The notes beneath the pieces were generated by a model. The model made no database searches and had not been told where the DNA came from. It saw nothing but the letters and a program-made list of their open reading frames with translations. A program made the translations under genes and the position numbers. This document shows positions 49,432 through 57,045 of a stretch of 64,000 nucleotides of DNA, piece after piece. Source of the stretch: JBBQWZ01 sp038210135 (GTDB taxonomy: Bacteria; Acidobacteriota; Terriglobia; Bryobacterales; Bryobacteraceae); NCBI GenBank assembly GCA_038210135.1, contig JBBQWZ010000005.1, positions 62,001 to 126,000 on the forward strand, written 5' to 3'. Every line of letters starts with the position of its first letter. Position 1 is the stretch's first letter.

Positions 49432-50025
49432 ATGAGAGTCATTGGCGGTGAATTTCGCAGGCGGACTTTGAAGAGCGTGCCTGGGCTGGACGTGCGTCCG
49501 ACGCCGGATCGTTTGCGCGAAACCTTATTCAATATTCTGGCTCCGCGACTGGACGATTGCCGCATTTTTGTGGACGCGTACGCGGGCACCGGAGCGGTGG
49601 GGATCGAGGCGTTGAGCCGTGGGGCCGAGCGGGCCGTCTTCATCGAACGCGCCCGATCGGCAGCGGACGTCTTACGGGAGAATCTTCGATCGCTCGGTCT
49701 CGAGCGCCGCGCGGAAGTGTTCGTGGGCAAGGCAACCAACGTCCTCGAGCGGCATACGGCGGATATCGTCTTTCTCGATCCTCCATACACACAGGTAAAG
49801 GAGTATTCGCTCGCGATGGAAGAATTGGCGGCGCGGCCCGCTCCGGTGATTGTGGTGCAGCACGAGCCGAAGCTGGTGTTGAAGGAGGCATACGGTCCGC
49901 TGAAGCGCTACCGTGTGGTGAAGCAGGGAAGCAATTCGCTGAGCTTTTACGCGCCCGAGGCGGCGAAATCAGAGGGCGAGTTGGAGGAGTTGAACTCCGA
50001 ATCCAAGGGGCAGGCGGACGTCTAG
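49432..50025 (+). CDS. rsmD: 16S rRNA (guanine966-N2)-methyltransferase
   Basis: 197 residues. MRVIGGEFRRRTLKSV and RPTPDRLRETLFNIL are the RsmD N-terminal signature. DAYAGTGAVGIEALSRGA is the SAM site and FLDPPY the N-methyltransferase catalytic motif (DPPY). It methylates G966 of 16S rRNA. The last 20 residues are a charged tail. The stop overlaps the convergent gene by 4 bp. Confidence 0.95.
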   Translation: MRVIGGEFRRRTLKSVPGLDVRPTPDRLRETLFNILAPRLDDCRIFVDAYAGTGAVGIEALSRGAERAVFIERARSAADVLRENLRSLGLERRAEVFVGKATNVLERHTADIVFLDPPYTQVKEYSLAMEELAARPAPVIVVQHEPKLVLKEAYGPLKRYRVVKQGSNSLSFYAPEAAKSEGELEELNSESKGQADV

Positions 50026-50654
50026 CGATTTAGTTCGCGGAGGCTTTTGATGGTTTTCTGGCGTTCCGCCGCCAATCCGGTCGCGGAGCAGATGCCGGTG
50101 CTGATCCGGCCATGGGTGTCGCGAAACGCGACCACCAACCAGCGTTGTCCGCTTTCGAAATCGACGCCACAATCTCCGCCGCCGTAGCCGGTGTAGACCA
50201 GAATGCTCCCGCGGCGGTGAGGGCCGAAAGTTTCCATGATCCTCAGCGTAACGCGCCTCTCGCGGCGCTCGAACTTTTCTAAGACAGCATCCAATTCCGC
50301 TTTAGTCTTGGCCGCGCCAACCTGATTGCGTTCAACGCTTGTGAAATACTCGGCGGGAAGACGTAGACAGAAATTCCGCATCTGGCTGAATGACGGATCC
50401 GCAGGGCGCTCTTCGCGAAAGATCCGCCGCCACAGCAGGTCAAAATCCACGATTTCTGGAACCAATCGCTCCACTACCCCTACGAACACGACGGAGTCTT
50501 TTCGCTGAATATCAGGCATTTGTTCCGCAAGAAGGGGGCTTCCCGCAACCGTCGCGCATGTGCAACACAGCGCGACGCCCGGCGCAAGGAACAGAGCCAT
50601 GCCGAACAATAAAGCCCCAACAAATCCACAACTCCCCCGCGGATCAAGCGCCAT
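50022..50654 (-). CDS. Secreted NTR/TIMP-like protein
   Basis: 210 residues. FVGALLFGMALFLAPGVALCC is a hydrophobic export segment. The mature region would begin CTCATVAG, a Cys-x-Cys start like that of netrin-type (NTR/TIMP) modules. KDSVVFVGVVERL and a C-terminal stretch GDCGVDFESGQRWLVVAFRD followed by GICSATGLA fit the same OB-like beta barrel with paired cysteines. In eukaryotes such modules inhibit metalloproteases or bind matrix; the bacterial role is unknown. Assignment rests on the cysteine pattern. Confidence 0.65.
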   Translation of the reverse strand: MALDPRGSCGFVGALLFGMALFLAPGVALCCTCATVAGSPLLAEQMPDIQRKDSVVFVGVVERLVPEIVDFDLLWRRIFREERPADPSFSQMRNFCLRLPAEYFTSVERNQVGAAKTKAELDAVLEKFERRERRVTLRIMETFGPHRRGSILVYTGYGGGDCGVDFESGQRWLVVAFRDTHGRISTGICSATGLAAERQKTIKSLRELNR

Positions 50655-50717
50655 ATCGGAAGACTAACGCAACGAAGGTATCATCTGAAAGAGAAAAGTC
50701 TCGACACCGGAGTCCTT

Positions 50718-51134
50718 ATGCCCATTCAAATTGAAGAAGTCGCAACGCTGCTGCAGGTATTCGATATGCCCACTTCGATTCGCTTTTATCGCGACCTGTT
50801 GGGCTTTGAGGTCGTCAACACTTCGGCGCCGGGCGACGATTGCGATTGGGCGATGCTTCGCAAGAATGAGGCGATGTTCATGCTCAACACCGCGTACGAG
50901 CGCGAACACCGTCCGGCGGCTCCAGATCCGGCGCGGATCGCGGCGCACGACGATACCTGCTTGTACTTTGGCTGCCCTGACGTTGACGCCGCGTATGCGC
51001 ATCTCCTATCGAAGAACGTCCCCTGCAAGTCTCCGAAAGTTGCTTTCTACGGGATGAAGCAGTTGTATTTTCACGACCCGGACGGGTACAACCTCTGCTT
51101 CCAATGCACCGAGGGCGAACCGGAATTGCCCTAG
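50718..51134 (+). CDS. Single-domain VOC family protein
   Basis: 138 residues. LLQVFDMPTSIRFYRDLLGFEVVN is the VOC N-terminal module and KQLYFHDPDGYNLCFQ the C-terminal metal-binding glutamate/glutamine strand (Gln at the position that is often Glu). It resembles glyoxalase or bleomycin-resistance proteins, with unspecified function. No signal peptide. It is followed by a bidirectional terminator. Confidence 0.85.
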   Translation: MPIQIEEVATLLQVFDMPTSIRFYRDLLGFEVVNTSAPGDDCDWAMLRKNEAMFMLNTAYEREHRPAAPDPARIAAHDDTCLYFGCPDVDAAYAHLLSKNVPCKSPKVAFYGMKQLYFHDPDGYNLCFQCTEGEPELP

Positions 51135-51154
51135 CGCGCGTCTCTAAACACGAA

Positions 51155-51194
51155 AAACGTCGGACGAAAGCACCGAGCCCTTCGTCCGCCGTTT
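51155..51194. terminator. Bidirectional terminator between two convergent genes
   Basis: Left arm AAACG-T-CGGACGAA (51155-51168) and right arm TTCGTCCG-C-CGTTT (51181-51194) form a 13-pair stem with one T-C mismatch. An A-run (CGAAAAA) precedes it and GTTTC follows, so it can work on both strands. It lies between the stop codons of the VOC gene and the Ig-repeat gene. Confidence 0.8.
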
Positions 51195-51214
51195 CTGATT
51201 GGAATCGTCCGCTT

Positions 51215-53809
51215 TTACTGCGGCGATTTTGCGTTCGAATCTCCGCGCGCGTTGGTTAAAACCACCGTCACAGAGGACACCGCGTTCGACGGACCGGACG
51301 TTGTGAACGGCATGGTCAGCGTAAACTGGCCGCCAGTCGCATTCGACGCCGCGCTGTTGAACCAGGTGACAAACGCCGTATCGAGCGCAACCTGCAACGA
51401 GGTGGTTTGCAGATTGGCATTGCTGGTGGCCGCGAACGTAAACGTTCCGCGGACCATGCTGCGAGTCGTTGAATAGCCGGTCACCAGGACTTCGTAACCG
51501 GTGCTCGTCGTATTCAGAATCACCTTGGTGATCACTGGGGGAGCCTGATCCACAACGATTCGTTGCACCGGTGCCGGAGTCGGAGTCACGTCTGTGCCAC
51601 TCGCATTCAGCGCCGCCCTCACCGTGATCGTACCCGCCACTGTTCCGGTGACGACGCCGACATTCGCGGCAGTGAAGACAGCGGTTTTAGTGCCGGCCGG
51701 AATGCGGAAAGCCGCCGTGCGCCCGCCGGTAGTGAACTGCACTGTGTCATCCGAGCCGCCAACCGCGGATGTAAACGTCAGCGTCAACGTCCCGGTGATG
51801 TCCACCGGGAACACATCGCCGAGAGTCAGCGTCACGTTGGGCTGCTGCACGGGAAGCGACGTCGCCGGCAGTCCGCCGATGGTCGGCGTCGGAAGAGCCG
51901 GGAGATTCACCGCAATCGTGTACGGCTGCAGGAAAACTGGACCTAGCGCGTCAAAGAGCGAAACGGTGAAGACCAGCGGATCGGTGGTCGTTGGCGTTCC
52001 GGTGAAGACGCCAGTCGCCGGATCGAGCGTGAAGCCGGTAGGAAGATTCGAAGCGAACCGATACGGCGGGATTCCGCCTGAGGCTGTCAGCGTCTGCGTG
52101 TAAATCTGTCCGACGGTTGCGGTCGGCAACGTCGTCGGCGTAATCGCCAGCGGTGCAACGACCCGAATGGACAGATCCTTAGTCGCCGTTTTCGAAGTGG
52201 AATCAGTGACCGTGAAGGTGATCGCAAAGTTGCCCGCGGTGGTCGGTGTACCGCTAACCGTGCCGGTCTTGCCGTCGAACGACAATCCCGGAGGAAGCGC
52301 GCTCGCGGGCGCCGAGAACGTGTAGGGCGCAGTGCCGCCGGTTGCCGCCACCGTAGCGGTATAGGCCTTCCCGGTGTTGCCTTGCGGCAACAAAGTGGTC
52401 GTGATCAAGAGCGGAGTCAGCGGCGCCGTAATCGTGATCCGGAAGTCTTTCTGCGCCGTTGCTCCGGTGGCGATGGAAACCCGGACTTGGAATGCGAATG
52501 CTCCGACCTTGGTCGGCGTTCCGGTGATCTTGCCAGTGGATGTATCGAGCGCTAAGCCGTCCGGCAACGCACCCGTCAGGATGCTCCAGGTAAAGGGAGC
52601 GGTAGATCCGGTTGCCGCCAAGGCCGCGGAATATGACGTGCCGACCACACCATCGGGCAGCGAGGCCGTGCTGATCGCCAAAGCATTGACGATGATCAGC
52701 GTGTATGCTTTCTGCGTGACCAGCCCATTCCTGTCGGTAGCCTGGACGGTGAAATGGAAGGTGCCGGCGTTGCTCGCCGTACCGGTGAATACACCGCTCG
52801 AGGAATCGATGCGGAAGCCGTCGTTGTCGCTTGAAATGATCGTCCAATTGAACGGCGCGCTTCCGCCGGTCACTGTCAGCGCCTGCGAATAGAAGACGTT
52901 GACGTTGCCGTTCGGCAGCGTATCCGGATTAATAGTCGCGCGAACCGGATCGATAATCAGAGTGACGGACCGGGTCGCGACCGCGGAGGCGGAATCCCGG
53001 ACGCCCATGGTGAAGGTGTAGGTTCCGACCACGGTCGGCGTGCCGAGAATTTCACCACTGTTGTCGGATTTCAGCGCGAGGCCGGGCGGTAAATTTCCCT
53101 GCACGAAGAAGAATGTGTAGGGCGTCAATCCGCCCGCCGCTTTCACGAATTGATCATAGGGTACGCCGACGGTTCCTCTCGGCAGTGTAAGCGTGGAGAT
53201 GTCGAGAAGTTGCGCCTCGACGTGGAAAATATAGGTTCGCTGCGCTCTCGCCCCCAGACGATCGGTCGCTTGAATCGTAACGCTGGTATCGCCAGTTACT
53301 TTGGGTGTTCCGGTCAGAATGCCGGTATTAAAGTCCAGGGTGAAGCCGGGCAGGTCGCTCAGCAGAACGAAATTATACGGGCCGTTTCCGTTGAGGCCCT
53401 GGAACTGCATCGAGTATAGGCTGGCGACATTCCCGTAGGGCATGGTATCGGGTAGGATCGCCACAGCCGGACCCACGGTCAGGTACACGCTGTTTGTGTT
53501 TTCCGAGTTGCAGTTGAAATTGTTGACGTAGATCGACGCCACTTTTTGATCCGCCACCAGCGAAGCGGGAACCGTGGCAATTAAAGAGCTGGAGCTGAGA
53601 TAGCTGGTGGACAGCTGAATCGGTTGTTGGCTTCCAGTCTGCGGAGGCTGGTAAACCGCATAGGACGCCGAGCAGAATGGGCCGCCATTCAGCTGCAGAC
53701 TGAAGCTCGGCGTGCCGGCCGCGACGGTCGAAGGAATAATGCCGACCAGGCTCTGGCCGAATAACGACGCGGAACCCAGCGCAAGAATGGCAAGGATTCG
53801 GATCCTCAT
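51215..53809 (-). CDS. Large secreted protein with six putative-Ig (He_PIG-like) repeats
   Basis: 864 residues. MRIRILAILALGSASLFGQ is the signal peptide. After an N-terminal TIG-like part come six repeats of about 90 residues, each reading roughly LPxGxVGxxYsxxlxAtGGxxPyxw, then LPxGLxLd and tGxixGTPt. They start near residues 125, 210, 302, 388, 482 and 570. The C-terminal 220 residues are a further beta-rich region. Such proteins occur at the surface of Acidobacteriota; binding to glycans or proteins is inferred. It is the last gene of a three-gene minus-strand operon. Confidence 0.85.
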   Translation of the reverse strand: MRIRILAILALGSASLFGQSLVGIIPSTVAAGTPSFSLQLNGGPFCSASYAVYQPPQTGSQQPIQLSTSYLSSSSLIATVPASLVADQKVASIYVNNFNCNSENTNSVYLTVGPAVAILPDTMPYGNVASLYSMQFQGLNGNGPYNFVLLSDLPGFTLDFNTGILTGTPKVTGDTSVTIQATDRLGARAQRTYIFHVEAQLLDISTLTLPRGTVGVPYDQFVKAAGGLTPYTFFFVQGNLPPGLALKSDNSGEILGTPTVVGTYTFTMGVRDSASAVATRSVTLIIDPVRATINPDTLPNGNVNVFYSQALTVTGGSAPFNWTIISSDNDGFRIDSSSGVFTGTASNAGTFHFTVQATDRNGLVTQKAYTLIIVNALAISTASLPDGVVGTSYSAALAATGSTAPFTWSILTGALPDGLALDTSTGKITGTPTKVGAFAFQVRVSIATGATAQKDFRITITAPLTPLLITTTLLPQGNTGKAYTATVAATGGTAPYTFSAPASALPPGLSFDGKTGTVSGTPTTAGNFAITFTVTDSTSKTATKDLSIRVVAPLAITPTTLPTATVGQIYTQTLTASGGIPPYRFASNLPTGFTLDPATGVFTGTPTTTDPLVFTVSLFDALGPVFLQPYTIAVNLPALPTPTIGGLPATSLPVQQPNVTLTLGDVFPVDITGTLTLTFTSAVGGSDDTVQFTTGGRTAAFRIPAGTKTAVFTAANVGVVTGTVAGTITVRAALNASGTDVTPTPAPVQRIVVDQAPPVITKVILNTTSTGYEVLVTGYSTTRSMVRGTFTFAATSNANLQTTSLQVALDTAFVTWFNSAASNATGGQFTLTMPFTTSGPSNAVSSVTVVLTNARGDSNAKSPQ

Positions 53810-54708
53810 TGCGCCACCCCCGAATCGGTTGTCTCAGGAACAAATCGTTTCGGCACTTTGGTAAGTCGAGGTTCCACAGCGGATAGATCGACCGCGCTCC
53901 AGCCGTCGCCGGTTCGATAGAACAGAACCTCGCCGGCCGGCTGGACGGAACGGGCGTCGTTATCCGGGCTCAACCGTGTGGTCTGGCCGCTGACCAGATC
54001 CACGACTACAAAATCACGATCATAAATAACTGCAAAACGCGACGTCGTGTACAAGCTCTTGGCGGATGTGCCGGGGGCCGCGAATTCCGTGGCCGCCTGG
54101 GCGTCGCGCAAGATGGTGATTTTGTCTTGAGAAGCAAGGACGAGGTCGCCGGATCGAGGCAGGAACTCGCCGGCGAGAACCCCTTCAACGGAAAGACGCG
54201 TCATGCCGTTCGCATTCATGCGATAGGCGTCCGCGCCGACTAGCGCGAAAAGCGTACCGCCGTCATCCGAAACAGCCACGCGAGCGGTGTCAGATCCGGC
54301 GAACGAAAGGTCGAAAGTCTGTACGACGTCGGCCCGTTGCGGCAGGCCGGTTACGACGTCCACGCGGCTGCTCCGCCGCACAGCGACGGCAGTTCCGCGG
54401 CTACTGAAGACGACGGCGTCGATCGTGCCGCCGTCGGCGAGTACCAGGCGGTCGGTTTCCGCCAAGCCAGTCGGCGAGAGAACCAGCAAGCCGGGTCCGT
54501 CGGCAGGCACGGCGAGAAGGTAATCCTGCCGCGGCGATGCCGCAACCGACTTCGCGGCGACGTCTCGCAAAGGGGTGGTGACCGCTACGCCGGGGACTCC
54601 CCAGGCCGTATGAAGCTGCGTTCCATCGACCAGCAGGCCAAGGCGCGGCCCTTCGATTTGAGCCGACAGAGAAAGCGCGGTAGCCAGAAAAAAGAGGCTC
54701 CGTTTCAT
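53806..54708 (-). CDS. Secreted beta-propeller-like protein of unknown function
   Basis: 300 residues. MKRSLFFLATALSLSAQ is a signal peptide. The rest has repeated short beta strands with patterns such as RLVLADGGTIDAVVFSSRGTAVAV and VAVSDDGGTLFALVGADAYRM, and KSLYTTSRFAVIYDRDFVVVDL, which look like blades of a WD40/YVTN propeller. No catalytic motif. The ATG overlaps the upstream stop by 1 bp and its stop overlaps the Ig-repeat gene by 4 bp, so the three genes are translated as a unit. Confidence 0.7.
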   Translation of the reverse strand: MKRSLFFLATALSLSAQIEGPRLGLLVDGTQLHTAWGVPGVAVTTPLRDVAAKSVAASPRQDYLLAVPADGPGLLVLSPTGLAETDRLVLADGGTIDAVVFSSRGTAVAVRRSSRVDVVTGLPQRADVVQTFDLSFAGSDTARVAVSDDGGTLFALVGADAYRMNANGMTRLSVEGVLAGEFLPRSGDLVLASQDKITILRDAQAATEFAAPGTSAKSLYTTSRFAVIYDRDFVVVDLVSGQTTRLSPDNDARSVQPAGEVLFYRTGDGWSAVDLSAVEPRLTKVPKRFVPETTDSGVAQ

Positions 54709-55313
54709 TATTTAGGACCTCCCACGGTAGGTGTTCCGGGCGACAGAACCGTTGGCGGAACCGTTGCCGGTGTTGTCGAAGTGCTTCCGCCGCGTGTGAC
54801 GGCGACGGCTCCGCCGATTGCTCCAGCGGCGACGACGGCGATCACAATGGCCCACTTCGCGCCTGTACTCATCCCACCGCCTCCACCGCCTGCACCGGCC
54901 ATGCTGGTCTGGTGGATGGTGGTGCTGGCGGTCTGGCCGTTCTGCGACGCTGTCACGCGAATCTCGAATTTGCCCTCGAAACTATTCGGCCGGAAACCGC
55001 GCATGACGGCGCGTCCCTGGGCGTCGGTCATGGTCGTGAAGCTACGTCCACCGTCGAGAAATACGCCGCCGGGACCTTGGCTCGGTAAGAAGAAGACTAC
55101 TGCCGCGCCGGCAATCGGCTTGCGGTTTTCATCTTCAACCTGCACGATCGGCTCGCGATTCACGCGCTGCCGCACGTTGTTGATTGCGCCCTCGCCTTCA
55201 ACGATGACGATGTTTAATTTGGCACCCTCACTCTGAAACGGAGCCGCTGTTCCGGGTACGCCGTTGAGTATGAGAAGAGTTGGAAGAAGTACAGACAAAG
55301 GTGCTCGGAGCAT
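54708..55313 (-). CDS. Exported Ig-like (Big_1-type) protein with a C-terminal membrane helix
   Basis: 201 residues. The start is the ATG at 55313 behind GGAGG about 10 bases upstream; it begins with a signal peptide (MLRAPLSVLLPTLLILNGVPGTA). The middle resembles one invasin-type Ig domain: PIVQVEDENRKPIAGAAVVFFLP, then TDAQGRAVMRGFRPN. A Gly-rich linker (GAGGGGGG) leads to one helix (AIVIAVVAAGAIGGAVAV) and a Pro/Thr tail. It could anchor a surface domain in the inner or outer membrane. It diverges from the DUF4384 gene across a 187-bp gap that should hold both promoters. Confidence 0.72.
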   Translation of the reverse strand: MLRAPLSVLLPTLLILNGVPGTAAPFQSEGAKLNIVIVEGEGAINNVRQRVNREPIVQVEDENRKPIAGAAVVFFLPSQGPGGVFLDGGRSFTTMTDAQGRAVMRGFRPNSFEGKFEIRVTASQNGQTASTTIHQTSMAGAGGGGGGMSTGAKWAIVIAVVAAGAIGGAVAVTRGGSTSTTPATVPPTVLSPGTPTVGGPK

Positions 55314-55500
55314 TCCGGCTAAACCTCCGAAACAAAAGTAACACACGCCGATTGAAGCAGACGGGATGAGCCGCATTTTTCTTTTTCCGCGCGCTAGACA
55401 GTAGAAAAGCTTCGGCCCGAAGCCGTTTCAACGACTGGTTTCCGGGGTGACGATAAAGAAGCGCGAACAGAAGCGGTAGGATTTGTACGTGGAATTGAAT

Positions 55501-56361
55501 ATGAAATCCATTTTGATGGTTGCGGGATTGACGGTCTGCTTTTCGGTGCAAGGACAGGAGCAGCCGCTCAAAGCGCGGGAGCTGTTCTATTCGCCACCAC
55601 CCACCGCCCATACACAAACCAAAGCGACGGATCCGGTCAAGAAGGCGACGACGAAGCTAAACATGCCCAGGCCCGAATCGAACAAGGGCGCAGCGAAAGT
55701 CACGGACCCGTTCGCGCAGACGGAAGCCCCGAAAGTGCCCGCAGTACCGGCCATGAACGCCTCTCTGACCCCACTCGCCCTCCGTTACAGCGTGCTGAAG
55801 CGCAGCGCGCAGGGCGCGTTCGAAGAGACAGACAGCGACTCGACGTTCCGGTCGGGCGAGCGGATCCGGCTGAACGTGCAGGCGAACGACACGGGATATC
55901 TTTACGTCGTTATGCGCGGATCCAGCGGAGCTTGGCGCGTCCTGTTCCCGGCTCATGAAGAAGCGGGCGGCGACAATCGCGTCGTTAAGGGGAAGAACTA
56001 TACGGTTCCCGCCGGCAAGAACGGCCAGTTCTTTTTTGATGAAACCAGCGGCGAGGAAAAGCTGTTCCTGGTGTTGACCCGCAAGCCGGAAGGCGACCTC
56101 GAATCGCTAGTCTACGCGATGGCCGACAAGGACCGCAGACAGCCGGAAAAGCGCCAGATGCTGCTCGCGGAGAACCGTCCGGCCATTAGCGACGCGATGG
56201 TGGACCGCTTACGGTCCGGCCTGACGGCGCGTGACCTTGTATTCGAGAAAGTGGACGAGGAAGCCGGCGACAAGAAGGAAAAGGCTGTTTACGTGGCGAA
56301 TCCGACCGGATCCGCCGAGGCGCGCCTGGTGGTCGATGTACTGTTGAAGCACGGCAAGTAG
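55501..56361 (+). CDS. Exported DUF4384 protein, longer paralogue
   Basis: 286 residues. The ATG at 55501 is preferred over a TTG at 55483, since GGAA lies about 8 bases before it and it starts the signal peptide (MKSILMVAGLTVCFSVQG). A low-complexity linker follows to about residue 85. Then comes the DUF4384 domain: TFRSGERIRLNVQANDTGYLYVV, WRVLFPAHEEAGGDNRVVKG and EKLFLVLTRKPEG. DUF4384 is often fused or linked to peptidase, kinase and caspase genes. It is the first gene of a three-gene operon. Confidence 0.85.
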   Translation: MKSILMVAGLTVCFSVQGQEQPLKARELFYSPPPTAHTQTKATDPVKKATTKLNMPRPESNKGAAKVTDPFAQTEAPKVPAVPAMNASLTPLALRYSVLKRSAQGAFEETDSDSTFRSGERIRLNVQANDTGYLYVVMRGSSGAWRVLFPAHEEAGGDNRVVKGKNYTVPAGKNGQFFFDETSGEEKLFLVLTRKPEGDLESLVYAMADKDRRQPEKRQMLLAENRPAISDAMVDRLRSGLTARDLVFEKVDEEAGDKKEKAVYVANPTGSAEARLVVDVLLKHGK

Positions 56362-56367
56362 GAAGTC

Positions 56368-57045
56368 ATGCGGTTCCTTGTTTTTCTATTGGCCGTCACC
56401 GCATGGGCGGCGGACGCCCCACAAAAGATGAAGCTCACCGTCGAGCGCCGCGACGGCGCCGTCTGGAAAGCTGTCGACCAAAAGCTGGTATTCGAAAGCG
56501 GCGATCGCGTCAGGTTCCGCTTCACGGCCGGATTCCCGGGTTATCTCTATGTGATGAACCAGAGCACCTCGGGCAAGTACGAGGTCCTGTTTCCGCGCGA
56601 CGACACCGGTTCCTCAAATCGCATTGAAGCCGGCAAGGATTACGTCGTACCTGCCACGCAAGGCTCGTTCAAGATTTCCGGACCCGCCGGACACGATGTC
56701 CTGTATTGGGTGGTCAGCCCGGTCGAGATGAAGGGCTCGCAGGCTCCGTCGTATACGCCGCTTGCGCCTCCGCCCGCGCAGATTCCTGGCGAGGAACTTC
56801 CGAAATCCTTCAAGCCGCGCTGCGACGACACTATTTTCAAAGCGCGCGGAGACTGCGTGGATTCGGGCGCCGGCGCTCGGCCAATCACACCGGAAACCAA
56901 ACTCCCGCCGAATCTCGCCGGTCTCGATGCAGCGAAGTCGCGCGAATTACTATTCATTCAAGACAGCAAAAAGGGAATGACGGTGTCGCCCGCGACGCCG
57001 CTGACAGGACCCGTTATCTATGAATTCCGTCTGGCGCATAAGTAG
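56368..57045 (+). CDS. Exported DUF4384 protein, shorter paralogue
   Basis: 225 residues. MRFLVFLLAVTAWA is the signal peptide. The DUF4384 domain covers residues about 18-125: KLVFESGDRVRFRFTAGFPGYLYVM, YEVLFPRDDTGSSNRIEAG and HDVLYWVVSPVEM. The C-terminal 90 residues have a Pro-rich stretch and two cysteines. It begins 6 bp after the first paralogue and overlaps the caspase gene by 26 bp, so the three are tightly linked. Confidence 0.85.
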   Translation: MRFLVFLLAVTAWAADAPQKMKLTVERRDGAVWKAVDQKLVFESGDRVRFRFTAGFPGYLYVMNQSTSGKYEVLFPRDDTGSSNRIEAGKDYVVPATQGSFKISGPAGHDVLYWVVSPVEMKGSQAPSYTPLAPPPAQIPGEELPKSFKPRCDDTIFKARGDCVDSGAGARPITPETKLPPNLAGLDAAKSRELLFIQDSKKGMTVSPATPLTGPVIYEFRLAHK

